Assembly (NCBI GenBank): GCA_013397845.1
Contig: VZTG01004423.1
Coordinates: 735,742-799,741, forward strand
Length of the DNA stretch: 64,000 nucleotides
Source of the DNA: Melanocharis versteri
Lineage: Eukaryota; Chordata; Aves; Passeriformes; Melanocharitidae
Direction: 5' to 3'
Shown: positions 35,484 through 54,000 of the stretch, piece after piece
Layout: the number at the start of each line of letters is the position of its first letter
Numbering within the stretch: the first letter of the stretch is position 1
Program-made: the position numbers and the translations under genes
The notes under the pieces: model-generated
What the model saw: only the letters and a program-made list of their open reading frames with translations
What the model was told of the DNA's origin: nothing
The model's database searches: none

Positions 35484-38400
35484 CTGTCAATTGAAACCTA
35501 GCAGTCAGATATGGATCGAGCATACTACAGTTTTTAGTATTTAAATGAACACATGCAAACTAGTACTGTACATGGCAAAAGTCTTACTTTCCCAAGAAGT
35601 AACTTTAAAAAATAAAACAAAGAAAAATAACTTATTTTGAGAAATAAATGCCTGTAGACTTGTTTAATATAATGCTACTTAAATATGATCCTCTATTAAT
35701 AAAGCATAAAAGAGTAACTAGTGTGCAGCACATAACAATTAGCCATTATTAGATTACAAACTGAGCTGGAATAAAAGGAAATGTTAATAATCAATAGTGA
35801 GATACTTTAAGAAAGGAAATAATTATGCTGGCTTTTTAAGCAATGCTCTATATAATGTGTATTGAGTAAAGGTAAAATATAATCAGTATCTTCTAGCATG
35901 CTTTTTGTGAAACATAGAAGACATGCAATTTATAGAAAATTTGCCCAAATTAAACAAACTCTATGTTGTTATCTTGCTATTTAAGAAGAGTAAAGGTATT
36001 TCGTAACTGAAGTTTATTAATCTAGTGTTACTGAAAGTCTTATTACTTAGCAAGAGGTGATAAAATAATCTAATCTTGTTCAGACTCAGAAAAGTAGAAT
36101 TTAAAATACTGTACTGCATTTTAATATAATGAGGAATGTACTAAATGTTAACCAAAACAAATTCTTCCCAGATCCTCAAATCATCAGTTCTGCCTCCACA
36201 GATTGTTGAAGCAACTCACTGCAGCTCTGTTTATTTAACAGCTGTCTGATAGTGTTAGCAGATTTATTGAAAATATATGCCACTTATTTTTAAGTTTAAG
36301 AAAGTGAGCTTATCTGGCTTCTGAAGAAAATACACTTTTTATCCTCTTTATAGTCATGTTTATATAAATTGAAGTACTATTATATATGATTAAACACTCT
36401 TAATTGAAGATAATGTTGCCGAGTTTAATTGCATTCAATGCATTTTAGTTTTCTCTATCCATATTCACATTCTTGAGATAGCACAGGCTACAGCAAACAA
36501 ACTATAATAAACTGTTTTCACAGGAGCACAATTAATTGCAGTCTTTTCCTGAAAAATACAAATGCTGAGGACAAGACAATATTGCAAACCTGACCCTGTC
36601 TGGCTGTTAGACTCATAAGCTTCCTGCTGTTAAGGTCTGAGAAATGGAAATGTTAGTCTTTGATGTTTTCATAGGGATTGTTTCTTGTTTGTTATCTAAA
36701 GAACTCCAAGGGACCTTCTAAAGGCCATTAAAAGCATGACTAAACCACATGAAATTAACCAGAAAAGGAAACATGCAGTCAAAAAGTTTGCTAGAGGTAA
36801 CTGTGAATAATATATTAAACATGTTTAAAGAAATGGGTAAGTAAACATTTGATTCAGTCACTATACAAAGCAGGATTCTAAGGCTGATTTTATTAATGAA
36901 AACATAATAAAATATGTCAGCCCAGTTACTCAATGTACAGTAGATGTATTTCTACTATTATCCTTAAGGATGTCATCATCTTCACTACAAATGCGTATTT
37001 TAAAGATTTACAACTTAGCCATAAAAATTCACTTGCAGCTGAAACAAAAGACTGAAAGGTTAAACCCTCCTACTCATCCCCCTCTTTTATTTCTTTCACA
37101 AAATAGAAAAATCTATGAATAAAAGCCCTTTGGCTGATTAAAACCATTAAAAAGATACTAAAATCACAAACTTAGGGTTACCAAATTATTATATTCACTT
37201 AGGTCTAACTCAGAAATCTGGCAAGCACTTAGCTTGCTATATAGAACCTAATTGCATTTGTCATTTGAGGAAAACAGTAAGAGACTGATATATTACATTT
37301 TAGTAAATTAGCTTCTGCACTAAATCACTATATTCTTCCCACAGTCTATAAGAAAACCTTCCACACATACAGTTAATGTGTTAAATTTATGATTAAGAAA
37401 GGTCCACAAAGCTTTTGAAACCTATTTCATAAATGTTAGTAATGACATGCTTCTTATTATATACAGTCATATGTACCTTAATTTATATACATCCAAATGC
37501 TGCAAAGGTAATAATGCAACATGCGCATTTTACACCTAAGCTGTAGGCAGGTACATGCACATTTATATGAAGGTTCATGCTACAGTTTACAACTGTGCCA
37601 TGCTTGCAGTACCGACAACACCTTGGAGAGGTGCAGGTTTGCATGACAACTGGTTCTGTGACAAGCCCAGAGCCGTATTAGTGGTGCTGAAATAAACCTT
37701 TGCAACATTAAAAGCTGCTGTTCCACACTCCTCAGCAGGCTCACATAGCTGTCCCACTGTCTTTAAAATCTAACCAGCCTGGAATTTTTTTTTTTTTTTT
37801 TTAAATCTCCCTCACATAAAACTTCGTCCCTCAAGTCACTCTTACTGAAAGATCTGCACGTCTAAGATTTAGAAATATCACTTCCAAAGTCTGCGTCTGC
37901 ATCCTGTGCACGTGTTGAGTGCCTACTGGATAAAAATACTGTAGAGTTTAATAGAATTCTGTAAGCCTGGGCTCCGCTTGATGGAAGAAGTCTGTTCACA
38001 GCAGGAGTGGAGGGCTGCCCTTGGAGAATGTCCAGACAGCCCAGCAGGGAAAGCCTGGGTGCACAAACCTAACATGACTACCAAGCTTTGGAAAGACATA
38101 AGGCACTTCATTACAGTATTTCAAATGCTATATGTTGTCTGGAGTCATACTGAAAGCTTTCTGTCTAGTCATTGTCCTCAGAATAACTTAGGTACCTCTA
38201 AAATCACAGTGTTAGCTGGGTATGAGAAGGCACAGTCACTCTCACCCAATATAAGCCATCTAAAAGAGTTTCTCTGCAGGATATGTGAAGAGGAGAGGCA
38301 GGAAACTATTTGAAGGCTACTTGAGAAAACTTACATTCCTCAGTAGACGGACATAAGAAATAGTCCTCAGGATATATTTAATAAATGCTGAAACCATTAC

Positions 38401-40214
38401 TAATTTTCTAAAATGTATGTCATGAATGAAAAATAAATGACCTGATCTGGCATACAACATGGTGAAAAGTCTTTCCTAGAAGACTGTTGGACAGACGTGA
38501 CCTCAGTCCACAGTTCTGTGGTTTTTTAGCAAGGCAGGTCACAGAAACCTCACTACCATGACATCTTCCATCCTTGAAACATTATCAACGGTTTTGTTTT
38601 TTATCTCCCATGTAACCACAAAAGAACAGAGGATGAGTCTGTATTCTGAAGTGGAAAAGGATGCCCAGCCTTGCAGGAGATGAGGAATCCTCATAAGCAG
38701 CACGGCCATTTTCCTAGCCCTGGATCCCAGGCTCTAGCCTCATGCCTGTGATACATCCCCACTGCTGCTCTCACGAAGCAGCAGAGAGCACAAAGCCCAC
38801 TGCATGTGTTTCTCCTGGGAGGCAGTGCCACTGCCTCATTCACCTCAGACATTTTACAGGAGGGAGAGACAAGTCTGGAAGGGGACACAGCAGAGCAGTA
38901 GACCAAGTGCTTCTGTTGTGTAAAATGCCAGGCAATCGATTTTGTTTTGCGCTTTCCAGAGTTGTGAGACATACTGATGTATACTGAAGTTCTACCCAAG
39001 TGCTAGATTTTACTATAGCTGTCTTCACAGTTTAAACAGCACCTTGCAAGCACAACCATCCTGCAGCGTTTTAAGTATTCAAATCACACATACATTAAGA
39101 ACCCACAGCCCACAGCTCAATATTTAATCATAGTAGGAATAATTTTTAGGGGTTAGTATTTAAGCAGATGTTGTAGGCTCATATCTAAAGAATGGCTGTC
39201 TAAGACTAACATTCATTTCAAGTTTCTATGGTAGCTAGTGAAAGTAGAATTGTATTTTGGAAAGCGTAATAGGAGACTGCTATAGCTTCTGTTAGTTGAG
39301 AAAAGCCCATAAAACCTAACATTTGCATATTGTCATTGTTCTGACTGAAACTTCCTTTAAATGTGTTTCCTTTCCAGCAAGTGTATGTGAAAGGTGACCT
39401 CTTAGCCATTTACATACCTCTCTGGCTATCATGTGACCCAGTTTTACGTCAAACTGTCAGTTATGATAAGGGACACAATAAGAACAGCCTAAGTGTTGAT
39501 AACCTGTTTCCTGACTTTACTGACAAGTTCTCTTTAGGAGTCCGCCTGTGTTCTTCTTTCAGCCTGCTGCTGAACGCAAAAGCAACATCCACCCAAAACA
39601 TTTTGTAAACAAATACTCTGTGCTCACTGGACATTTAAGTTCACCATTTCTATGATTAATAGTATGAAGAGAACTACATTTTAAATTGTGCAGCTCAGTA
39701 ACTAAAGGATGCATCTGGTAAGAACAACTTTCTACTGAAGAGTCAGGGAATGCTTTTGTAGGAAACAAAAAGCTATCTACAGTTTTCTAATCATTTTAGA
39801 GACCTTATTACTATGTATACTGAAAGCATCTCACTCATAATTTTAAAATCTGTGTGAAGATCATGAATGCAACATACCATACCCAGAAAGTGCACGCTTT
39901 AGTGAAAACCATGCCCCTGACTTTATCAGTGCAAAGGCTAGAAGAATTCATTATCTCCTCAGCAATTGGGCCAGCATTAGTTAGCACAGTGACAGGAAAG
40001 TTCTAGAGGTTATTGTTAATAACCTTAACAGCTATCCTGTTTATTTATGTTTTCTAATTAAAAATAGAATCATCCATACAAGGCCCCAAGATGCATTAAA
40101 ATTAAATGGTCACAAACAAAAACCTTGTAGTTATTTTGTTCATTCCAACAGAAATCTTATTTTTTTTCTGAAACTATTCATCTGTACTAGCAATAAATAG
40201 ATGTGTCTATGTAT

Positions 40215-40274
40215 TCATCCATCCACCCATCCATCCATCCATCCATCCATCCATCCATCCATCCATCCATCCAT
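40215..40274. repeat. (CATC)n tetranucleotide microsatellite
   Basis: Sixty bases of tandem CATC with one interrupted unit (ACCC), about 15 units, within intron D-E. It creates an artefactual Ile-His-Pro-Ser repeat open frame. Confidence 0.97.
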
Positions 40275-41985
40275 TTTTTTAAACTGTTTACACAGGCAGA
40301 GTGTATAACTAGTATTTCTGGCACCTTTCTAACATTATTGCCAGAAACAACACAACCTGACTCTAAGTGTTTGTTTCAATACAGTAATAAATCCATGAAG
40401 TTGAGAACTGTGACACAAGCAGACTAAAGAAATGTCATCACATAACCATCATGAATCATTAAGATCCTGATCATTAAGACTTTGTTACTGAATTAATGAT
40501 CTTGTCATTTAAGTTACTAAGCCAAAAGAATACAGACACAACTAGAATCTGGCAAGGAATTGTGTCCACTTATAGAACCTTGGATTTGACTGACTTTCCT
40601 GACTTTTCCTCCTGACCAGTTTGTTGGTTTGCTGCTTTTTCCTCTAGTGTAGGCTTAGAAACCACAAATCTTCAATACGCACAAATTGAAGAGGGGGGGG
40701 AAGGTGGAAGGGAAGAGGGCTGAGGGTTCACCCACATAATTGCAAAGATTATCCAACTTTTATTTAATTTAGTTAGAATATTTCTCAGCACAGATAAAGA
40801 ACAGTGAGCAGTAGATGTGGCTTCAGAAAATACTTCCACCAGCCACCAATAATAAAATTTAAAAAAGCTCCCTCACTCAGGTACTAACTCTTATCACATC
40901 CCTTGCCCTGTCCCATGATGTTCTTCCTGCAGTTACATTATCAACACTTCACAACTCTCAGAAGCTGATGCTGAATCAAAAAAAAAGAAAAACGAGTGGT
41001 CACTAATAATTTGTAATAGACAGAGGAGGTCTAATATGAATTCTTCACAAGAAAATGCCAAGATACATATGACTCTCCAAATGCCACTGAAGCAAGATGT
41101 ATTTTTTGTAACTATTCATGCCACAGTATAGAAATACCTGGCATTTCAAGACAAGTAATGGGAAGATCCACCAGCTAGTGCATCAGACAGTGGGCTGCAT
41201 AGTTTTAAGTCCCCATTAGAATCTGGTCTAACTATCAATGTTACAGGCTAAGTAATGCACATAACACCATATTTTCAGAGAATTCAGACCAGTAAAAGCC
41301 AACAAATTCTCCCACTGGTCCCGGTGCATTGCCTTTCAAAGTTTTATTTGGTGCTTCCTGTCTAAATGTGAGTATTTCGGGTGTGCTGTGCTATACATTG
41401 TTTACTGGAATTTCTAGCAAGCTGTCACTTTGTCAGGACTCCATATAAGCGTGTGTTGCAAAATACATGTGTAACTTTTAAATTTATTGTGGTTACTCTA
41501 TCTCAAATGGGCTACATAATGGTTCTTTTTAACAGCAACAAAAAGTACTTAAGGGTACATGCCAATATTTCTCACAACCAGAGAGAATAAATCTTCATAA
41601 AGATTCCTCCAATTAAGTAAAAAATGTACCGGTGACAATATTTATTCCTGAGGGGTCACTGTGCATTACAGAGTGCGGGGAATGTTTAAAAGACCTCTCT
41701 GGAACTAAAACGACTGGCTTTCTAATTTAAAATTTCTCTTCACTAATACAAAATGATTAATTGCCTTATTTCACGTACCCCTTGATTTTTCGTTTCATTC
41801 ATCATGGGTTGCTTTAAAGCAAATGCATTTAAAATCCGCCACAAGAAGAGTGGTCTCTTTTAAATCGTTGTAAAGTAATGAAAGGACGTATTAAGCCAAT
41901 CCCATTTCTGCCTTACCAAAGGATAACCTTTGCTCTATTAAAGTTGTTTAGACAATCTTAATGTTCTACCTTATTTTCTGGGTAA

Positions 41986-42034
41986 TACATACATATGTGT
42001 GTGTGTGTATATATATACATACATATATATATGT
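41986..42034. repeat. Compound TG/TA dinucleotide repeat
   Basis: ACATA, a TG run and then TATATA/CATA units across about 49 bases in intron D-E. Confidence 0.9.
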
Positions 42035-42220
42035 CTGTCATCTCTGAGATATTTTTAAAATTGAGTGAAAGTAACTAATCCATTAGAAACATACATATAC
42101 ACACTTATATGTTCACATTTATCCATCTGAAAAACTTTCTACTTAAAGAATTCTGTTCTTTCAAATGGTTTCAGCTGTACATACTACTCCTTAATTTTCT
42201 ACATATGTGAAGGCATTCAT

Positions 42221-42245
42221 ACAAACACACACACACAAACACACT
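42221..42245. repeat. Short (CA)n repeat
   Basis: About 25 bases of CA units with AAAC interruptions in intron D-E. Confidence 0.85.
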
Positions 42246-44319
42246 CAGGCAAACATAGATATGTCCATTGCATATGTTCATCACAGAGAATAGAGAGTTA
42301 AGAGCAAAGATAATAAAACACTGATATTTTTAAATATACTATATGCCTCATTGGTCACCAATTGATGCTCTTGAATTAACATAATGAGTCTACAAAGCAA
42401 TATACTTTAGAAAGGAGAACACTGGTTTAACATGGTGGCATTAAATAATTTTTCTGCTCCTGAAGTATATGTCAGATCTAACTTAGTTTCCCCCTCCCTC
42501 TAAGCCATTTGGCCGTATGTTTTACCACTAAAGGGAGTATCAGACACAATGCATGTAAGCACCAAAGACCTTTGAGATCGTCTCACTGTGATGTTCCAAA
42601 GACACTGCTGAAATTTTGAAATCTATTTTGATCTGCACAAACAAAAACAAACAGAGGATGCAAAATATTTGCAATATATATGTAAAAATTCAGCCAGGAG
42701 AAAATTAAATATGCTTCTACTATGTTCTGGCATGTGACAAGAAGTTTAGAAATCTTTCAACAAGCTTGGAAGTAGGTGGAGTGGGCCTAAGCAAGAGCAA
42801 TCTCCAGAAAAAATTGTCTCCAAAATTACAGAGGGGAAAAAATTATTTCACATCCCCAAATTAACAGGATGTCAGAGACATTTCAAAGAATACTATATAA
42901 AGCTTCACAAGAACTTCACAAATTACATTCACTGTGCGTAAAAAAGAGAGGTGTCGTGCGCACTTTAAAAAACAATAATCATATGCTGTGTATCTTTAAA
43001 AAAAATGTTATAGTAATTATAAGACATTTCATAATACAAAAATCTTTGAGAGGTTAAAAAAACCCAATGAAACAATATGCCAGGAAAGTTATTGAGAAAT
43101 TAATGGCTGGAAAACCCACTAATAGTCATTAAGTATTTTCATAAAAGTGTACAGATGTTTGAATTTAGGTCTTACTAGTTAAAAAAAAAGTTGGCAAAGC
43201 ATCAACTATTTTAAATAAATTATCATCTTTATGATTTTCTCTGAACTCTGCATGGGGTGACCTTTAAAATGGACATACTGCCACCTTGCCCTGGGAGTGG
43301 GTATGGATAGGGAGTTTCAGCAGAAGTGCAGGTCAGCTATATCTCAGCAAATGCAGAACAGGTAGGTTTAACTGAAAAATGAAATTAGAATGTGTATAAA
43401 CTGCTGACAGGAAGCCAAGTCTGAGAAAAAAATACAGTGCAACAAATACCAAGGCCTATTTAATACCCTCTTTCTTATTGCCACATTCAGCTTTTTTCCT
43501 TGTAATATTTTACATGCTGTGAATTTCAAAGTCCTTTACTGTTCAAGATCTAAGAGGAACACAAACACACATCATAAAGTACATTAAAATTCTAAAGGGT
43601 CTGAATTTATTTTTGTAATGTACCATTCCTGTATGTGCATGGCCTTGCTACTGACTGCAGCTAATTTATTTGTATGCCATCATTAATATCGGCTGCGTAT
43701 TTTCACAGTTTGGGTAAACACTTCATTTGCATTAAATTCACAGCATTAATGAGATGTGAAATTTAAAATGCTACTTGAAATATAAAAGATGTAAGATACT
43801 AGAACAAAAACGGTTTTATCACATTTGAAATCAGCAGACCAATTTAAACCTATTACACTAAAAGTGATAATGTGTTGCCTTGAGAATTCGGTTTTATAAC
43901 TGATCTTCTAAAACAAAAAAGAAGAAATGTGTTAAACATCTTGGGCAAAAAGAAACAAAACAACTTGAAAATAATAAACTGTATTTTTTTGCTTTGGAAG
44001 TTTGGTTTATTTTTTAAACTGATTTTGAAATTAGTATTTGCTTCTTAAAATCCTCATTCTGCTTCCTAAAATCCTATTAAAGATTAAATGTATGAACTCC
44101 TGAAAAATAAAATATTGAAAGAAATATGATTAAGAGTTCCTTAAAATGGCACAAGTCTAAGAAACAAAGAATAGGCTAAATTGATATTTCTTTAAATGTG
44201 CAGTTTGTTTTGAATAAACTTCACCTTCACATGACAAATACCGAAACCCTCAAGACTTCAGTCTAATCCAAGATAACAGTGGCAGCAAGTAGGAAGGTAA
44301 TATCGCAAAAGCTTCTCTA

Positions 44320-47901
<3,582 letters not shown>

Positions 47902-48067
47902 TGGTTGCTGTAGGTGAAGATGCCTCACCTTCAGTGGATGTAGTGATGGGTTTAGTATCTGTCATGGTCAGGGTCACAGGTCGCACCGCACTGTGATGGG
48001 GAGAGGGTGCCAAAACTGGAGTAAAATGGCCAGGCACTTTCCCTACTACTTGACCACTGCTGTTAGG
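47902..48067 (-). CDS. NFIB: NFIB exon C (166 bp), alternative C-terminal exon
   Basis: This exon encodes PNSSGQVVGKVPGHFTPV, then APSPHHSAVRPVTLTMTDT, then KPITTSTEGEASSPTAT. The block is present in long NFIB isoforms and has a clear counterpart in NFIA. The acceptor is TTTGTTTTGTAG (AG just above 48067) and the donor is ACCA|GTAAGT, a near-consensus site at 47901. It starts in phase 0 and leaves one base (A), so 166 bases shift the frame unless exon D follows. The open frame continues 16 codons past the donor into the intron before a stop, but those residues match no NFI protein and are not counted. This exon is skipped in the short isoform, where exon B joins F directly (family knowledge). 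Confidence 0.95.
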
Positions 48068-51000
48068 CTACAAAACAAAACCAAAAGAATGCCTTGTGAA
48101 ACATACACATTGTGTTTAAGGAACCTACCTATCTTAGGGTTTTCCATAATTGCCCATCGTAATAGCACCTGTATTTTGGAATGTGCTGTTCTAAATAGGC
48201 TATGAATTTCCATGTGATATTTTCGCCAGGCAGGTCCCTTCTCAGTACATGCTTAGGTGGCAGTACTTCTTGGTAAGCATTCTGCCATCCTGGGTGCACA
48301 TGTATCAGACTGTTTCAAAATATTTTTGCTATCCATTTTGGTCTGTTAACCAAAATCCCATGACAGCAGGAGGAAACTGACCAGGCATAGGCCCTAATGT
48401 ATGAAGTATTAAGAGCAAATGACTGATGTAAAACCTCTTCTTCACATGCCACACCACTCTGGCTTGGAGGATAACCAAGACTTTACCACAGTTGTCCACA
48501 GAGATTACTCACACTGGAAGGCTAACGATTCACAATTGGGAATAGAGTAGAGGGTTTGGATATGATGCACTATAATGTACACATTAGCACATCTGGCAAA
48601 AAGCCACCTACTAAAAACACAGAAGTGTCTAATAATGGGAACTTTGCAAGTCAAGAGCATAACGAGTAACAACACTTATTTCGTAGATACAAGTGGCTGT
48701 CTGCATTCGACCTTATGCCAGGTACAGGTCATCAAGGTAAAACGATACTTTCTACACATAGGCACATCTGAATATGGCAAAGTTGACTGGTATATATATG
48801 TTTATCCAGTGCTTAAACACAACCACAAACACTCCAATGGTAAATAACTTGCAATAAACACTAGCACGTAGTAAATAGTTTTTACAAAAATGGCTGATAA
48901 CTTCTGTCTCAAACTGATTGTGTGCTCCACAAGTCACAAGTTTTTTAAAAGAGTCATACAAACATGAAATACTGGGAATCTTTTAATCATAAGGATCTTG
49001 TCAAATCAAGATAACTTAAAGACGTGGACTGATAAAGGACACAATTCAACTGATTCAAGGAAAGGTTAAAAGAGGTAAGCATGACAATGGTAATGAAATA
49101 ATAACTAGGCTGAGACAATTACCGCAAGTATGTGAGAAGTATAAACACACTGAAGAGGAAGGAATTATTTGGAAAATACAGGAAATACATACTTGGGGTA
49201 ATGGAATGAAATTGAGAAGGAGGAAATTTAAAATTAATAGCACAAGAAACTTCCTGGCAGTATGATCTACTAGACTTTGCAAATGCACCCAAGGGAGAGT
49301 CTTGTTTAGGACATCTAAAACTAAATTAGCAGAAAACACTAGAAAATATAAGTGCAAATGGAAACCAATCTGGTGTCCATAGGAATACTGGGCAGTTAGC
49401 TGACTATCTCCCCTCTCCAAAATCACAAGCCTTACAATGAAAAATAATGGTAAAAATGTACACTAATTATGAGTGGCTAACAAAACACCCCTCTTAAGGA
49501 GAAAAAGTCGTTCCCTAGACAAAACGCTCGTCAGTAAGACATGCTTACTAAGTTGGACTGGATTTTCACTATGTTTCTAGGGAGTCTGCTGCAGAGGCAA
49601 GCCCCCTCTCCTGTCCTGGCAGCCCAGCTGTCCACACAGCCTGCTGGAGGGAATACCACCTCTCAGTTGCGTCTGGTAGCTTGCAGGTGGAGTCGCTGAC
49701 CTGTAACCACAAGGCTACCTTAGGAGCCTTAGTTTATGTGGTGTGCTAACATCACAAAAGTAATTGAGAATCCCTCACCAAAACGATCAACTTTTTACTA
49801 AAACTAAGACAGAAGATTCCGTGAAGTGTGTGGATTTAAACAGACAGTATAATCAGCTTACAAAAGCAGCTGTCTCCAAGGACAGGCTGGAATAAATTAG
49901 AATAAATTAAAATAAATTAGAAGGTCACAAGAGAGCATGAGGATTTACAGAAATGTATCACTTTATATTGTACTGTAGTGATCCCAGCCAACAGGAATCC
50001 AGTGGCTCACATGGACCCCCAGATTGGCCCTTATTCATATGGTTCAAATGAGCAAACCCACTCCTTGCTCAGACAAAGATTAAGACAAAGATTATACTTA
50101 TACCCCATTCTCTTCTAAACCAAATTCATCCCTATGTGATACATAACGGCAGTGCAGTACATCAGCCCACTCCATCCAAATAGGGAGTGAAATCCTGTCA
50201 TTGTTGGCACCCATAGGAAATTTACAAGTGATTTTAGTAGATGCAGTTTGTGATCCCCCACACCAAGTGCCTACATTTCTTTATTTTTTATTCCCCCAAT
50301 TTCCTCCTAAATGGAAGTCCGATATGTGTCTCACATCTAGAACTGAGTGCAGACATAATACTATGACACTGAGGTCTGCTAGACATAGAAAAGAAACCTC
50401 TGAAGTAAAAAAAAAAAGAAAACTTGTTACTTCAGTAAGTTTGATTCTTATAGTTTCAAGATTTTACACTCTGCACATTAGATTTCAAATGTAATTGCAA
50501 TCCAGTTGTAGGTAACCACATACCTGGTGTGAAGTTTACAAATACAATTCTTCTTCAACAATCGAGCTGTCTTTGAGACGCAAACCAAGGTCCTGCTTTT
50601 GACAAAGGTTGTCATAGGAAATGGTACACTTGAAATTTGCTTTAAACTTCAGCAGTTTTTGAAAGTGTGCTACTTTTGAAAACAGAGTTTATAAATAGCA
50701 CTCTCATACTCCCCCAGATTCTATCAGAAGAATGTCTCTCATAAGAAGCCTTCACAAAACATCCATATTTGTTTTTCTTGCATGCAGTGAACAAGAGTGA
50801 AGCAGTTAACCAAACTGATATTTAAGTTATCACAATTAGTTTGCATCTTAAGATCATAAAAGTAGTCCTAAAAAACAGATCACATAATTGTCTCAGAGTT
50901 ATTGCTTCTGCCTGTCTTCAGATTGATGCAGATAGTGCTGCATCAGTTTATACTCAATTCATAGTTCTATGTTATCTTTGGAAACACAAAACTAAAAGCT

Positions 51001-54000
51001 TTTGAAATAAAAGTCTAGATTCTGGATGGTGCAATTGATAGCAGTACAAGATCATGAATATCAGCTCTCTCAAGTGTCTCAAGTCCTCTGAGCTGCTTTA
51101 AGTTTCCAGTCCAATAAGGGAGACCGTCTGGTCAGAAACAGCCCCTTCATAAAACTGCCAGCTAGAAAGAACTTCTGTGACCTGTTCTCCTTTTGTCTTT
51201 TACAGTTTTATCAAACAATATTTTAGCATGGAAACGGCACATCTATTTGGATAGTATCCACCTGAATTACAAGTGCAAATACTTACAGTACATTATTTAA
51301 CACAAATTAATTTGGTCCTTATACAAAACAAGTTCTATATTCTAGTTCCAGTTTTCCTGAAGAGATTCTTACAGACAAATGCATTGCAGGTGAAGAATCA
51401 ACTCTTACCATCAAATGGGGCACCAATATGTCTGTGTGATGGATTCACAGAGGTAATGCCTGAGGCATAAATCTCAAGCAAATTCCATAGAGGCAGCTGT
51501 GTTAGATAAACAAGCTGTGCATTGGAAAATTTGTGAGGAAAAGGAGCAAACACCATGAAGGTCTGGGAAATTTAGCCCTTATTTATGCAAGCATACATTT
51601 TTCTACTGTTGGATTGGATGCTAATTTGATTTTCAGATGTGTTACAATTTTCTGCTTTTTTAATTCCACACCATCTTGAATTGTCACAGTTTAATTCATT
51701 TATGTTCCCAAAGCCAAAGACAAGTCTTATTTGCTGTCACAGCTGTAGCATAACTCAGAATGTCAGGTTGTTGTTACCTGACGGTGCACATTGTGCACAC
51801 TTTATGTTAATGCCCAGGTCTGAAGTCTGAACAGAAACCTGTAACAGATATGAATATGGACTTTCTTAAAGTCAGGATTCACTGTAGCTCTTTTCCCTGA
51901 TAGGATTTTCTGACATATTTATCATCAGTAATTAAACAACCTCCTTTCAGACTTCTGTTCACATATATGCTCAAATATCAGCATATTTAACATTAGTTAT
52001 TTAGTTACAATTCAGGACAGTGTTTTGTCATATAGTTCACTACTTTCTGTGTTACAAAAATATTTCTGATGCTATAATGAAATAGAAACTACTAACATCT
52101 ACACATGATCTATCCAAACATAACAGAAGTTTGAGATATCTATCAAAAAACCCACATAAACTATTTATTGCTTAAATTATCAAATATATTTTATGTTTAC
52201 CTATGAACATTTTTTTTACAAAATAATTGTGATTATACTTCTGAATTCCAAATAAAATAAATCCCATTTTCCTTGCGATCTTTAGTACAAATCATCTTCA
52301 AACAAATATTTAACAAAGGCCAAAAAGTATATTAATCTGTGCATGTCCTAGATACAGCTACATATGACACTCTGTAAGGTGTTTCAGAAAGAAGTTTCAT
52401 AGCTTAACAAAACATTATATTGCTCCAGCTAACCACTACACTTGGAGTATAATATATTTTCATCTCAAAACACAGGTTTTTAATAGAAATTCTGTGTTTC
52501 ACAATGTTACCATATTATAGCCAGGTGATCAACCAGTTTAGTCAAACTGGACACCATGTATTTGGAAATACTGTCACCCATTTCTTCTCAAGAATTCCAG
52601 TTGCTTGTAATGGCAAAGTTCCAATACTGTGGTGAACAATATCACTGTAAAACCCTATGGCAGTGTAGTTTGGAGAAGGCTGATTGAATTAATTTTGATG
52701 ACAAAGTTATAGGAGATCCAGTTCTGGATATTTTGGTCCCCTGCTCCCATATCAAATATCTTACATTAAAAATTGTCTGCTAGACCCATCTGTGAACCTG
52801 GAGATCATAGCTGAAAAGTTCTGTCTTTGAGCCCACATCATTGTGCTGTGCAGTGCCCACAGCGACAGATGAATGTTTTAGAAAATCTACAACTGAAAGA
52901 AATCCGAAATACCTTTCATTTTTCTAACTTTGCCCCTCTCCTTTTTGTCTAGGGCACCCTAATGCTCCATCACCTGTAAAAATCAAGTGGCCGTGTTATT
53001 CTCCCATCAGACACAGCTCAATGGTACAGCAGGCAGTTTCACAAAATGTGTGAAAAACATGTCCTCAATTTATCAGCCACCTGACTAATAATGATGCTTT
53101 TGAGAATCTGTTAAACACAAGGGAATGGCATTACTAGAGTACCACCAGTGAGACTGTAGAAAATACTGTAGGGCAGTTTGAACCTGTTGGGTTCCATAAA
53201 GCATTTGCTTCACACGAGGAAAGGATACACAGGTTTCCTTTCTGCTATTGAACATTATGGTAGCAACTGAAATGCATTTCGCCTTCTTTTAGCTCCCCTT
53301 AGCACTTTTCACAGGAATGAAACTCCCTGGTTTCCATATTAAGAATCTGAGTAACTCATTGTGACAGCACATCTTACACAGACCTCACTCTGAAATGCCA
53401 CACCAAAGCTTCATGTGGTATGACACGCAGCTACCTGTCTGCTTGAAAAATTAGCTTTAGAAAAATACATGTTGCTGCCAGTTCTCGGCTGACAACATCC
53501 CTTCTGTACTACTTTCTGTAAGAAATCAAAGTGTTGACTTTGATCTAGAAAGGCCTAAGTCTCATTCATTTGATGAACTGGTGCATGAATTTTCCTCTTG
53601 ACGCAATACTGCTGAAACTGAGAGCAACTGCAGAGTTTCAGCAATCCACATTCTGACATGGATATCATAAGACAGTCTAGGGTCCTGCATCCTGAATCAC
53701 AATTTTACTTGTGAGTCCACAATATCAGTTATTCGTCAACAGGTAGAGCACGAGGAAAAACCCAACATTTCTTGTATATTTGCCTTAACTACGGGGTAAA
53801 TTTGTGTGACAGAAGCATGGAAAATAATTATTTTTGTAGATAAATGTTCAAATGGTATCTTTATGTTTCATAGTACTTCATGCACTCTGGAGGCTTATGC
53901 ATTTAGAGCAGACTAAATACAAAATAATAATTTACAAGTGCAGTTAAATCTTAAGACGCCTTTTCAGTAGATATTGTTAAGCTAGGACTCTCTCACTCTT

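Noticed and set aside
40203..40427. Repeat array that could suggest a CRISPR or a repetitive protein
   Set aside because: It is a plain CATC microsatellite without spacers, in a vertebrate intron.
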